Shown in pieces: positions 52,300 to 60,870 of a stretch of DNA of 64,000 nt. The translations under genes and the position numbers were made by a program. Origin of the DNA: Ideonella sp. GTDB taxonomy: Bacteria > Pseudomonadota > Gammaproteobacteria > Burkholderiales > Burkholderiaceae_C. Within the stretch, counting starts at the first letter, position 1; every line of letters begins with the position of its first letter. The stretch is from NCBI RefSeq assembly GCF_016702655.1, contig NZ_JADJDO010000002.1:124001-188000 (forward strand), given 5' to 3'. The notes under the pieces are model-generated. The model worked only from the letters and a program-made list of their open reading frames with translations. It made no database searches and was not told the origin of the DNA.

Positions 52300-52938
52300 A
52301 TGACGTTGTTTGCGATGCGGCAGGCGCGCCGGCACGGCCGCGCCTTGCTCGAGCTGATGCTCGCGCTATTCGTGGCCGCGCCGTCGAGCGCGGCCGATGC
52401 CGCCCTGATCGAGCGCGCCGAGAAGATCGTGCACGCCAAGTGCTTCATCTGCCACGGCATCGAAGGCGAGACCTCGAGCCAGGCCTTCCCGCGCCTGGCG
52501 GGCCAGCATGCGCAGTACCTTGCGCGCCAGCTCGCCGACTTCCAGGCCGGGCGGCGCAAGAGCGGCACGATGGAGCCGATGGTCATCGACCTGACGGCCG
52601 ACGACTTCGTTGCGCTCGGCGTGTACTTCGAGTCGCGCCCGGCCGAGCCGCACCCGGTGGCCGACGATGCGCTGGCCCGCTCCGGGCGCGAGATCTTCGT
52701 CAGCGGCAAGCCCGCGGCGGGCGTCGCCGCCTGCGCGAGCTGCCACGGGCCCAGGGGCCACGGCACCGACACCCTGCCGCGTCTGGCGGGCCAGCACGCG
52801 CTCTACATCGAGAACCAGGTGCGCGCCTTCGCCCGCCGCGAGCGCAGCGCCGAAGGGACCGCGATGCAGGCCATCGCCGCGGGCCTGAGCGACGCCGATG
52901 TGAAGGCCGTCGCGCTCTACATCAGCGGCATGAAGTGA
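52300..52938 (+). CDS. Dihaem cytochrome c4-like electron carrier
   Basis: This 212-residue periplasmic protein has a hydrophobic signal (LLELMLALFVAAPSSAA) and two similar cytochrome domains with haem motifs CFICH and CASCH. Each domain has a PRLAGQHAxY segment. Methionines in the MEPMV and EGTAMQAI regions are possible axial ligands. Such cytochromes take electrons from SoxAX to a terminal oxidase or other acceptor. The ATG at 52300 has GGGG upstream; a GTG at 52282 would add six residues. It lies 19 bp after soxB and ends the plus-strand run. Confidence 0.92.
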   Translation: MTLFAMRQARRHGRALLELMLALFVAAPSSAADAALIERAEKIVHAKCFICHGIEGETSSQAFPRLAGQHAQYLARQLADFQAGRRKSGTMEPMVIDLTADDFVALGVYFESRPAEPHPVADDALARSGREIFVSGKPAAGVAACASCHGPRGHGTDTLPRLAGQHALYIENQVRAFARRERSAEGTAMQAIAAGLSDADVKAVALYISGMK

Positions 52939-52954
52939 GCACGCAGGGCTTGCG

Positions 52955-54178
52955 TCAGCGCGATGCCGCCGTCTCCGGCGCGCCCGCAGCCTCGTCGTCG
53001 ATCGCCTGCTGCACCGCCTGGTAGAAGTTGTCGCGCGCCGCCATCGCAGCGGCGTCGCGCGCGCCGCCGGCCCAGTCGGCGTTGGAGGCGATCACGAGCT
53101 TGCGTTTCGGATCGATGAAGATTCCCTGGCCGAAGATGCCGCGCGCGGTGAAGCTGCCGTCGTCGGCCGTCCACCACTGGTAGCCGTAGCCGCGGCCGGG
53201 GCGGCCGATGTCGGCGCGCCGGGTCGTCGCCTGCTCCAGCCAGCCGTCGGGCGCGATGCTCTGCCCGCCGACGCGCGCGCCGTTCAGCACGAAGACGCCG
53301 AAGCGCGCAAAGTCGCGCGCCGCGGCCTGGATGCAGCAGCCGCTGATCTCGCGCCCGGTCTTGGAGAGGATCCACGTCGCCTGCTGCTCCATGCCGGCCG
53401 GCACCCAGACCTTCTCCGACAGGTACTGCGCCAACGGCTTCTTGACCGCCTCGCCGACGAGGATGCCGACCAGGTTGGTCTCGCCGGTGCTGTAGTTCCA
53501 GCGCTCGCCCGCAGGCGCGGCGCGTGGCAGGCGGCGCAGATAGCTCACCAGCGCATCGACGCCTTCCTCGGGCTGGTGGTTGTTGAAGCGCGCAACGTCG
53601 GAGTCCGGGTCCGAATAGTCCTCGTTCCACTTCACGCCCGAGGTCATGGTCAGCAGCTGGCGGATGCTGACGTCGTCGTAGGCCGAGCCCTTCATGGCCG
53701 CGATGTAGTCGCTCACCTTGTCGTCCATGCTGCGGATGTGGCCGTCGCGCAGCGCCGCGCCGACGAGCGTGGCAGTGACGGACTTGGCAACCGAGAAGCT
53801 CGTCCAGCGCCCCGCGGCGTCGAAGTCCAGGCCATAGCGCTCCAGGCGCAGCCTGCCGTCGTGCACGATGAGCAGCGCCGCGCTGCGCTGGCCGGCCATG
53901 AAGGCATCGACGTCGATGGAAAGCTTGAGCGGCGGCCCCGGCGGCAGCGGCAGCACCTCGCCCCCCGCGGGAACGACGCGCGCACGGGCCAGGATGGGCA
54001 GCCGGTCGAGCGCGCGAAACGCCGCGTCGCGCTGCGCCTGAGTCCAGAACAGGATGTCGCGATTGGTCGGCACCGTCGCCAGCAGCCCGCGCGTCTCCTT
54101 GTCGAGGCTGAACCAGTAGGCGGCCGCGGCAACGGCGAGGATGGCGAGCGAGCCGAGGGCGAGTTTCTTGAACTTCAT
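52955..54178 (-). CDS. Serine hydrolase of the class C beta-lactamase/EstB fold
   Basis: This 407-residue protein has an N-terminal signal anchor (residues 5-22). The catalytic motif is SVAK (within RWTSFSVAKSVTATLV), and the second motif is the tyrosine in WNYSTGETNLV. The third motif, normally KTG, is not clear in GIFGQGIFID. It more probably acts on esters or peptides than on beta-lactams. It is convergent with the cytochrome c4 gene with only 16 bp between. No functional link to sulfur genes is apparent. Confidence 0.88.
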   Translation of the reverse strand: MKFKKLALGSLAILAVAAAAYWFSLDKETRGLLATVPTNRDILFWTQAQRDAAFRALDRLPILARARVVPAGGEVLPLPPGPPLKLSIDVDAFMAGQRSAALLIVHDGRLRLERYGLDFDAAGRWTSFSVAKSVTATLVGAALRDGHIRSMDDKVSDYIAAMKGSAYDDVSIRQLLTMTSGVKWNEDYSDPDSDVARFNNHQPEEGVDALVSYLRRLPRAAPAGERWNYSTGETNLVGILVGEAVKKPLAQYLSEKVWVPAGMEQQATWILSKTGREISGCCIQAAARDFARFGVFVLNGARVGGQSIAPDGWLEQATTRRADIGRPGRGYGYQWWTADDGSFTARGIFGQGIFIDPKRKLVIASNADWAGGARDAAAMAARDNFYQAVQQAIDDEAAGAPETAASR

Positions 54179-54411
54179 GGCGTGGGACTCCGCAAAGGCA
54201 GGTCAGGGTGAGTGTCAGTGCACATCGAACGCGTGGCGCCGCGCCGGCGCAGATTGCATCTCGGCACGGGCTCTGTAAAAAACTGTGTCCATGCGCACCG
54301 ATCGGACTGCTCGCGCGTTAGGTCGCCACGGTGCCGGGTTCTTCCTGCGGTGCCAGTACCGACTGCGGCGCCAGCTGGGCGGGCGCCATCCGCAAGTGCA
54401 AGGAGAATGTC

Positions 54412-54873
54412 ATGTTGAAGAGATTTGCTGCTGCTGCCGCCATCGTCGGCGTCGTGGCGTTCGGTTCCGTTTCGACGCCGGCCGCCGCACACGGCAGGCC
54501 CGCCGTGGGCGCGCTGATCGGGGGCGGCATCGGTGCGGCCATCGGGCACTCGGTCAACGGCAACACCGGCGCCTGGGTCGGCGGGGCGCTCGGTGCCGTT
54601 GCCGGGGCGAGCATCGCGGCGAACGTCCACGGCGGCTACGCGGTCGCAGCGCCTTACCCGGCACCGGTGGCCTACGCCGCGCCGCTGCCGGCGTACTACC
54701 CGCAGGCAGCGACCTACTATCGTCCTGCACCGGTGGTCATCGCGCCGCGTCCGGTGGTCTACGTGCCGCCGCGCTACGTCGTGCGGCCGGGCCCGGTGGT
54801 TGTGCCGGTCCGCGGCTGGCGGCACGGCCCCCACGTCGGACCTGCCTACGTGGCGTACGTGCCGCGTCGATGA
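54412..54873 (+). CDS. Exported glycine-zipper protein
   Basis: This 153-residue protein has a signal peptide (AAAAAIVGVVAFGSVSTPAAA). A glycine zipper follows (VGALIGGGIGAAIGHSVNG, then GGALGAVAGASIAANVHGG) that could insert in or line the membrane. The C-terminal half is rich in proline, tyrosine and valine. AAGGAG precedes the ATG. Proteins of this type are common in betaproteobacteria and their role is unknown. It stands alone between the serine hydrolase and the GFA protein. Confidence 0.82.
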   Translation: MLKRFAAAAAIVGVVAFGSVSTPAAAHGRPAVGALIGGGIGAAIGHSVNGNTGAWVGGALGAVAGASIAANVHGGYAVAAPYPAPVAYAAPLPAYYPQAATYYRPAPVVIAPRPVVYVPPRYVVRPGPVVVPVRGWRHGPHVGPAYVAYVPRR

Positions 54874-54907
54874 CAGGAACGGCGGCGGTGGCCTGCAGCG
54901 CCGCAAG

Positions 54908-55417
54908 TCAGCCCGCCGCACCTTGTTGCGCCGTGCGCCAGGCCTCGATCCGCGGCAGCATGGCCTGCAAGCGCTCGAGGCTGCCTGCCGTCCACACTTC
55001 TTTGCGGTCGTAGAACGCCGGCACCGCCTTTGCGCCCGGCGGGATCGCGACCCAGGGCTGCTTGGACGCAGTGAAGATGTGGATGTCGGGCGGCAGCGCG
55101 TCGGGGTCGTCGAGCGTGCCGACGCGCACGAACGAGAACAGCGGCCCGGCGCCGGCGTAGTGGCTCCAGAGCGCGACGCGGCAGGCCGGGCAGCGCGCGA
55201 TCCTCTGTCCGCGGCCGCTTTCGGACGGCGTGTGTACAACCTCGGGCTCGCCGTCGAGCAGCGCCACCCGGTCGGCTTCGATCACTGCGTTGAGCGCGAA
55301 CGCAGAGCCGCTCTCGCGCTGGCACCAGCGGCAGTGGCAGCAGTGCACGACGAGCGGCGCGCCGGCCATGCGGTAGCGCACCGCACGGCAGGCGCAGCCG
55401 CCGTCGAGCGGGAGCAT
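54908..55417 (-). CDS. GFA-family (formaldehyde-activating-like) zinc protein
   Basis: This 169-residue protein has the GFA zinc sites: GGCACRAVRY, HCCHCRWCQRESGSAF and ARCPACRVALWSHY. It ends IHIFTASKQPWVAIP with a typical C-terminal region. The name-giving glutathione-dependent formaldehyde activity is uncertain for most members. It is 7 bp downstream of fccB and in the same orientation, so it may be transcribed with fccAB, though no functional connection is known. Confidence 0.9.
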   Translation of the reverse strand: MLPLDGGCACRAVRYRMAGAPLVVHCCHCRWCQRESGSAFALNAVIEADRVALLDGEPEVVHTPSESGRGQRIARCPACRVALWSHYAGAGPLFSFVRVGTLDDPDALPPDIHIFTASKQPWVAIPPGAKAVPAFYDRKEVWTAGSLERLQAMLPRIEAWRTAQQGAAG

Positions 55418-55424
55418 CGGCCCC

Positions 55425-56714
55425 CTACAGCGCCAGGCTGTCGGCCCAGATGTTTTCGGCCCAGCCGAGCGCGTAGCGGCCCTCGATCTGGCTCGCCGCG
55501 GCCGACACGCCGCCCGAGCCGGGCACCGTCTTGAAGGTCTTCTCGGCCGCGTCGTACTGGTGCACCGACGCCACGTGCATCGCCTCGTTGCCGGTGACGA
55601 AGCTGTAGCAGGTGTTCATCACCACCGGCGTCGCGCTGACCGGCTCGCCCTTGAGCAACTGGATCACGGCCGCCGCCGCCACCTTGGCGTGCTGATTCGC
55701 CATGTGGCCCGACTTGGGCATCAGCGGTGCCGAGAAGGTCGCGTCGCCGAGCACGTGGATGCCGGGCACGGCGGTCGACTCCATCGTCAGCCAGTTCACG
55801 CCCACCCAGCGGTTGTTGAGGTTGATCAGCCCCGCGCTGCGCGCGATGTCGGCAGCGCGCTGGGGCGGGATCGCGTTCAGCACGTCGAACTTGACGTCGT
55901 CGAACTCGAACTTGGCGACCTTGCCCGCAACCGACTTCAGCTCGGCGTTGGGCCGGTACTCGACGATGCCTTCGTAGTGCTGTTTGAAGGCGCGCTCGAA
56001 CAATCCCTTCTTCGACGTGATGTCGGGGTTGGCGTCCATCACGAGCACCTTGGACTTGGGCTTGGCGACCTTGAGGTAGCTCGCGACCATGCACGCGCGC
56101 TCGTAGGGCCCGGGCGGGCAGCGGTAGGGCGCCTTCGGGATCGCCATCACGAACACGCCGCCGGCCGGCATCGCCTCCAACTGCTTGCGCAGCGCCACCG
56201 TCTGCGGCCCGGCCTTCCAGGCGTGGGCCACGGCGCCGCTGGCGACGGCCGCCTCGAGGCCGCCGACCTGCTCGAACATGAAGTCGATGCCCGGCGAGAC
56301 GATCAGCCGGTCGTAGGGCAGCTCGCCGCCCCCGGCCAGGCGCACCTTCTTGCCTGCCGCGTCGATCGCGGTGACTTCGCCCTTGACGACCTTTACGCCT
56401 GCCGCCGACAGGCCGCCGTAGCCCCTGGTGATGAAGGCCATGTCCTTGTGGCCGCCGAGCACGAGGTTGGAGATCGGGCACGAGACGAATTCGGCGTTGC
56501 GCTCGACGAGCGTCACGTCGATGTTGCCGCCCCACAGGCGCAGGTAGCGCGCCGCGGTGGCGCCGCCGTAGCCGCCGCCGACCACGACCACGCGGCCGAT
56601 CGACGGGCCCGTGGCCATGCCGGTCGCGCAGCCGGCGAGCGAGAGCGCGCCGAGTGCGGCGCTGGCCGCGAGCAGCTCGCGGCGGCGAAGGGATTTGGAT
56701 GATGTGTTGTTCAT
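55425..56714 (-). CDS. fccB: FccB/SoxF, flavoprotein subunit of flavocytochrome c sulfide dehydrogenase
   Basis: This 429-residue periplasmic flavoprotein oxidises sulfide. It has a twin-arginine-type signal (SLRRRELLAASAALGAL). The FAD motif VVVVGGGYGGATAARYLRLW follows. FccB-specific YRCPPGPYERACMVASYL contains a redox cysteine, and NTCYSFVTGNEAMHV holds the partner. The start at 56714 has AGGAGA upstream; a start five codons earlier is possible. It is downstream of fccA by 11 bp. It complements SQR, giving electrons to cytochrome c rather than quinone. Confidence 0.94.
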   Translation of the reverse strand: MNNTSSKSLRRRELLAASAALGALSLAGCATGMATGPSIGRVVVVGGGYGGATAARYLRLWGGNIDVTLVERNAEFVSCPISNLVLGGHKDMAFITRGYGGLSAAGVKVVKGEVTAIDAAGKKVRLAGGGELPYDRLIVSPGIDFMFEQVGGLEAAVASGAVAHAWKAGPQTVALRKQLEAMPAGGVFVMAIPKAPYRCPPGPYERACMVASYLKVAKPKSKVLVMDANPDITSKKGLFERAFKQHYEGIVEYRPNAELKSVAGKVAKFEFDDVKFDVLNAIPPQRAADIARSAGLINLNNRWVGVNWLTMESTAVPGIHVLGDATFSAPLMPKSGHMANQHAKVAAAAVIQLLKGEPVSATPVVMNTCYSFVTGNEAMHVASVHQYDAAEKTFKTVPGSGGVSAAASQIEGRYALGWAENIWADSLAL

Positions 56715-56725
56715 TGCCGGTCTCC

Positions 56726-57055
56726 TCACTTCTTCGCCGGCTGCGCGGCGAAGTAGCCGGCAACGAGCTTGATCTGCGCGTCGGTGTAGCCCTTGGAGAT
56801 CTGGCCCATGATCGACGAGGGCTGGGCGCCGCTGCGATAGTCGGTGAACAGCGCGACGATCTTGTCGGCGCTCATGCCGGCGAGCGGCTTCATGTCGCCG
56901 CGCGCCTGACCGTTGGTGCCGTGGCAGTTGGCGCAGGTTGCAGCCAGGTTGCGCGCCAGGTTCGCGTCCTGGGCCAGGACCCAGGGTGACGCGAGCAATA
57001 GCGCCGCAGCGGCGGCGAGGTGCGCCGTGCGGGCGGGTGGGAGCAGTGTTGTCAT
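56726..57055 (-). CDS. fccA: FccA-like monohaem cytochrome c
   Basis: This 109-residue periplasmic cytochrome has a signal peptide (LAAAAALLLASPWVLA) and one haem motif CANCH at 41-45. The axial methionine is probably in IMGQISKGY. It is the electron-accepting subunit of flavocytochrome c with FccB. Many FccA proteins are dihaem; this short monohaem type is also known (SoxE/FccA-like). A strong AAGGAGG precedes the ATG. Upstream is a 119-bp spacer with the presumed promoter. Confidence 0.9.
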   Translation of the reverse strand: MTTLLPPARTAHLAAAAALLLASPWVLAQDANLARNLAATCANCHGTNGQARGDMKPLAGMSADKIVALFTDYRSGAQPSSIMGQISKGYTDAQIKLVAGYFAAQPAKK

Positions 57056-57174
57056 GGTGCAGGCCTCCTTGATTGAACGGGAACTCGGTGCAGTGTCCGA
57101 GCGTGAGAATGCCCCTTCGCGCGCGTCTTGTCCCTGCGGTGAACCCCTAGCAATGCGCGTTTACCTGATCCGGC

Positions 57175-58473
57175 TCAATCGGCAAGGTTGTCGGCCACGA
57201 GCTCGAGCAGGCTCTCGACCGGCTTGTCCCACTGTGCCTGCCTGGCCCCCATCTCGAGCGTGATGCGGCACTGGCCGCAACTCGTGACGAGGCGTTTGGC
57301 GCCCGTGGCTTGCACCTGCTCGCGCTTGAGTTCGAAGACCTTCTGCCGCAGCGGCGCCGCGCGCGGGTTCGACACCACGCCGCCCCCGCCGCCGCAGCAG
57401 TAGCCGGTGAGGCCGTGGTCGGCGAGTTCGATCAGTTCGAAGCCGAGCGCCGCGAGCACGCGCCGCGCCGCCGCTTCGAGCCCGCCGCGGCGCACGATCT
57501 GGCACGGGTCGTGGAAGGTCGCCGTCGCGGCGATCGGCTTGACCCGGATGCGCCCGGACGCGATCAGCTCGTCGAGGTACTCGGTCATGTGGACGATGCG
57601 CACCGGCGGCGCCTTGCCGTACCAGCGCGCGGCTTCCCAGCGCGCGGCGCCGTAGGCGTGGCCGCACTCGGGCAGGATCACGGTCTTGGCGCCGATCTTC
57701 AACGCGGTGTCGACGAGCGCGCGCGTGAGCTTCTCCTGCAGCGCGATGTCGCCGTTGTTGTAGCCGATGTTGGACGCATCGAATCCCTCGCGGTGCATCG
57801 TCCAGCGCGCGCCGATGCGGTTCAGGATCTTCGCTGCGTCGGCGAGCGACTTGGTGTGGTCGGAGAGCTCGGCCGGCGCTGCGGTGACGAGGATGTCGGC
57901 GCGTTCGAGGTCGCAGGGGATCTCGACGCCGTGCTCGGCCGCCACCTCGGCCAGGATGTCGGGCAGGTCTTCGCCCGGCGTCGCGGTGCTGCCCCACTGG
58001 CGCGCCGCGCGGTCCATCAGCGCCAGCCGCGCCGGCACGAGGCCAGCCTCGAACAGCCCGTGGCGCGCCTGCTTGACGAGCTCGGCGATGTCGATCCCCA
58101 TCGGGCAGGCGAGCGTGCAGCGCCCGCACAGCGTGCACGAGTCGTAGAGCAGCTCCTGCCACTCGTGCAGCTCGTCGATGCCGGGCGGCTTGACCCAGCC
58201 GAGCGCGCGCACCAGTGGCGCGAACGGGCTCGCCTCGCGCAGCCAGGCGCGGCGCAGCGGCTCGAGCTTGTAGATCGGCGTGTACTTCGCCTCGCCGGTC
58301 GTGGTGTGGAAGTGGCAGGCCTTGGCGCACTGGCCGCAGCGCACGCAGGCGTCGAGGTGCAGCGCGCCGGTGGCACCGAGGTCGCGCAGGAAGCCGCGCA
58401 TCGCCGCGGCGACGCGCGCGTCGTCGCCGAGCTCGCCCTGGGCGTCGAAGCCTGCCGCGGCGACGGCACTCAT
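57175..58473 (-). CDS. DsrK/HdrD-like iron-sulfur protein (second copy)
   Basis: This 432-residue protein is a paralogue of DsrK. Ferredoxin motifs are CVRCGQCAKACHF and CTLCGRCTLACPMG. The CCG catalytic region is ECGHAYGAARW, FHDPCQIVRRGG and YCCGGGGGVVSN, followed by SCGQCRITLEMG. It should reduce or oxidise a disulfide-like substrate in the cytoplasm and exchange electrons with the membrane partner encoded upstream, which overlaps it by ATGA. The pair resembles a minimal DsrMK without JOP. Place beside fccAB suggests a role in sulfide-linked thiol redox chemistry (inference). Confidence 0.9.
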   Translation of the reverse strand: MSAVAAAGFDAQGELGDDARVAAAMRGFLRDLGATGALHLDACVRCGQCAKACHFHTTTGEAKYTPIYKLEPLRRAWLREASPFAPLVRALGWVKPPGIDELHEWQELLYDSCTLCGRCTLACPMGIDIAELVKQARHGLFEAGLVPARLALMDRAARQWGSTATPGEDLPDILAEVAAEHGVEIPCDLERADILVTAAPAELSDHTKSLADAAKILNRIGARWTMHREGFDASNIGYNNGDIALQEKLTRALVDTALKIGAKTVILPECGHAYGAARWEAARWYGKAPPVRIVHMTEYLDELIASGRIRVKPIAATATFHDPCQIVRRGGLEAAARRVLAALGFELIELADHGLTGYCCGGGGGVVSNPRAAPLRQKVFELKREQVQATGAKRLVTSCGQCRITLEMGARQAQWDKPVESLLELVADNLAD

Positions 58474-59153
58474 ACTTCGACCCCGCGATGCGCGAAGCGC
58501 GCGCCGGTCGCGCCGCGCGAAAACGCGAACAGGAACGCGTGCATCAGCTTGCCGAACGGAAACCAGATCAGCAGCAGTTCGAGCGACAGCAGGTGCACCG
58601 CGAGCGGCCCGCCGTAGATCGCGTGATCGCGCGCGAGGATCGCCGCTGAAGGCTCGCCCGCGACCGCCATGCCGGTGGCCACCGGCAGGAAGGTCACGGT
58701 CCAGCTGATCCAGTCGTCGGCGCGCGAGATCAGCCTGCGCACCGGGTCGGCCAGGCGCATCGCGAGCGCGAGCAGGAGCGAGATCGTCGTCACCCCGGCG
58801 GCGACGGCGAACACCGCGTCGGGCAAGGCCGGCCACGCGAGGCCAGTGAGGCGCTGCACGAACGCGATGTGCGGCGCGTAGCCGAAGGCGACGATCGCCA
58901 GACCGATGTGAAAGGCATAGCCGTTGACCGCGATCCAGCGCGCCGAAGGCCCGAAGGCGGCACGCGGCCACATCGCGCGCAGATTGGCGTGCAGAGCGCC
59001 TGCGAGCGGCGTCGGTGCACCCTCGCGCGGCGGCGAGCAGTAAGTCAAGCGCGGGACACGCCACAGCGCGATCAGCCGCCACGCGGTTCCGCCGATGAAG
59101 ACGATGAGCGCGAACGCGAGCGCGGGGCCGCGGGCGAAGGTGAGCAGGTCCAT
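58470..59153 (-). CDS. DsrM/NarI-like cytochrome b membrane protein (second copy)
   Basis: This 227-residue membrane protein has about five to six hydrophobic segments. Histidines placed like those of NarI/DsrM haem b ligands occur in GYAFHIGLAIVAFGYAPHI and VHLLSLELLLIWFPFGKLMH. It is translationally coupled (ATGA overlap) to the DsrK-like gene. It would connect that protein to quinone. Compared with DsrM at 6.3 kb it differs greatly in sequence, so it is an old paralogue rather than a recent duplication. Confidence 0.88.
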   Translation of the reverse strand: MDLLTFARGPALAFALIVFIGGTAWRLIALWRVPRLTYCSPPREGAPTPLAGALHANLRAMWPRAAFGPSARWIAVNGYAFHIGLAIVAFGYAPHIAFVQRLTGLAWPALPDAVFAVAAGVTTISLLLALAMRLADPVRRLISRADDWISWTVTFLPVATGMAVAGEPSAAILARDHAIYGGPLAVHLLSLELLLIWFPFGKLMHAFLFAFSRGATGARFAHRGVEV

Positions 59154-59166
59154 GGGTACGGTTCAG

Positions 59167-59181
59167 GGTCTCTACGAGACC
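59167..59181. promoter_or_regulatory. Perfect palindrome GGTCTC-TAC-GAGACC before the DsrMK-like pair
   Basis: Six-base perfect arms with a three-base centre lie 14-28 bp upstream of the ATG at 59153. The position covers the leader or promoter, so it may be an operator or a small stem near the ribosome-binding site. No other copy was noticed. Confidence 0.45.
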
Positions 59182-59276
59182 AGCCGGCGACACAACGCGC
59201 CGGCCGACCATAGTTCGCCTGCGCCGGTCGGCGATTGACGGCTGTCAACGGCGGGCGAAGGCATGCGACGCTTCAT

Positions 59277-60161
59277 TCACAACCCGAGCAGCGCGAACAC
59301 GAGCAGCAGATTGCAGGCGAAGTAGATCGCGAAATACAGCGTCAGGATGGCGGCGGTGCGCAGAACGGTCGCCGGCCACGAGCCGCCGTAGACGCGCTTG
59401 AACGCGAGCGCGAACCACGCGAACACGGCCACCGACAGCGCATTGGCCGCGACGGGCGGCACGAGCGCCTCGGCGAGCAGCACGAGCAGCAGGAAGGCCT
59501 GGCTGTGCAGGCCGAAGACCAGATGCTCGGCATAGCTGCGGCGCGGCCGGCGGAAGAAGAGGCCCAGCGTCAGCGCGAGCAGCGGCACCAGCAGCAGCAG
59601 GAACCACGACACCGCCGCTGTCCGGCGCGCCTTCAGGAACGCAAAGCGTTCGTCGGGCGACATCGCGCGCAGGCGCTGCACGCCGGGCGTGTCGGCATGG
59701 TCGAGGATGACCTGGACGGCGTTCAGGCGCTGGTGCTGCCCGGCGGCCTGCACCGTGGCCGGCCTTGCGCTGCGCAGCAGGTACACGCCCTCGTTGCCGA
59801 CGATGCGCAGGCCGAGGTCGAGCGCGAGGACCTGCACCGCTGCGAACACGACCACGCTCGCGAGCAGGTAGACCTGCAGCGGCCGCAGATAGCGCACGCG
59901 CCGTCCGGCGCGGTGCTCGAGCGTCAGCGCGCCGGGCTTGAACAGCAGCAGCGCGAGCGTCTGGCGCAGCTTGCCCTCGCGTCCCACGCTGCGCGAGATC
60001 GCGTCGCGCAGCGTGGCAGCCAAGGGCCGTGGGTCGGTCTGCGTCTCCTGCCCGCAGGCGGGGCAGAAGTTGCCCGGCGCGTCGGCGCCGCAGTTCAGGC
60101 AGCGGCGCGTCACGCCGGTCTCCGCGGGCGCTCGCTGCCGGTCAGTGGGCGGCGGTTTCAT
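59277..60161 (-). CDS. DUF3667-type membrane protein with N-terminal zinc ribbon
   Basis: This 294-residue protein starts with a zinc ribbon (RRCLNCGADAPGNFCPACGQ). A membrane domain follows with about five hydrophobic segments. Signature sequence LFFKPGALTLEHRAGRRVRY matches DUF3667 (written here LLLFKPGALTLEHRAG). Its start at ATG 60161 overlaps the ABC ATPase end by 20 bp, so it is the last gene of the efflux operon. Function is unknown. A longer start at 60188 is less likely. Confidence 0.82.
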   Translation of the reverse strand: MKPPPTDRQRAPAETGVTRRCLNCGADAPGNFCPACGQETQTDPRPLAATLRDAISRSVGREGKLRQTLALLLFKPGALTLEHRAGRRVRYLRPLQVYLLASVVVFAAVQVLALDLGLRIVGNEGVYLLRSARPATVQAAGQHQRLNAVQVILDHADTPGVQRLRAMSPDERFAFLKARRTAAVSWFLLLLVPLLALTLGLFFRRPRRSYAEHLVFGLHSQAFLLLVLLAEALVPPVAANALSVAVFAWFALAFKRVYGGSWPATVLRTAAILTLYFAIYFACNLLLVFALLGL

Positions 60162-60870
60162 CCGCCGATTGTGCGGCGCGCGCGCCATGCTCGACCTGCG
60201 TCAGCCGCCCGTCGTCGAGGTGGTAGACGGTGTCGAAGCCCGCGATCATGCGCTGGTCGTGCGTGACGGCGATTACCGCCGAGCGGCGTTCGCGCGCGAT
60301 CCGGCGGAGCATCGCCATCACCTTGGTGCCGCGTTCGGTGTCGAGCGCGGCCGTCGGCTCGTCGGCGAGGATGAGCGCCGGCTCGTTGGCGAGGGCCCGG
60401 CCGATCGCGACGCGCTGCTGCTCGCCGCCGGAAAGGCGGGCGGGCAGCGAATCGGCGCGGTGCGCGATCTCGAGGTAGGCGAGCACCTCGCGCGCGCGAC
60501 GCTTGGCCTCGCGCCGGCTCGCGCCGTTCAACTGCAGCATCAGCGCCACGTTCTCGAGCGCGGTGAGGAACGGAATCAGATTGTGCTGCTGGAAGATGAA
60601 GCCGATCTTCTCGCGCCGGAACGCGCGCACGTCGACGCCGGTCGGCCCGTCGTCGTAGAGCGTCTGGCCGGCGATCACGATGCGGCCGGTCGTTGGCGCC
60701 TGGATCAGGCTGATCGCGAGCAGCAGCGTGCTCTTGCCCGAGCCGCTCGGCCCCAGCAGCGCGACGAGCTCGCCGGCCTCGACCGCGAGCGTGGTCGGCT
60801 TGAGCGCCTGCACCGCGAGCTCGCCGTGGCCGAAGGTCTGCGAGACGTTCTCGATCTCGAGGACGGGCAT
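60142..60870 (-). CDS. MacB/LolD-type ABC transporter ATPase
   Basis: This 242-residue ATPase has Walker A GPSGSGKST, the Q-loop FIFQQHNLIPFLTALENV, signature LSGGEQQRVAIGRAL and Walker B LILADEPTAALD. Layout is that of MacB-like or DevA-like exporters where ATPase and permease are separate. It directly follows the permease gene. Together with the permease and the adaptor it forms a three-part efflux system; the substrate is not evident. Confidence 0.94.
   Translation of the reverse strand: MPVLEIENVSQTFGHGELAVQALKPTTLAVEAGELVALLGPSGSGKSTLLLAISLIQAPTTGRIVIAGQTLYDDGPTGVDVRAFRREKIGFIFQQHNLIPFLTALENVALMLQLNGASRREAKRRAREVLAYLEIAHRADSLPARLSGGEQQRVAIGRALANEPALILADEPTAALDTERGTKVMAMLRRIARERRSAVIAVTHDQRMIAGFDTVYHLDDGRLTQVEHGARAAQSADETAAH

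Noticed and set aside
48141..52938. soxCD expected with the sox operon
   Set aside because: No sulfane dehydrogenase genes are visible here or elsewhere in the window; absence may be real or they could be encoded outside it.
53000..54178. Antibiotic-resistance beta-lactamase
   Set aside because: The fold is class C-like, but the KTG motif is not clear and the protein resembles EstB-type serine hydrolases; resistance function is not supported.
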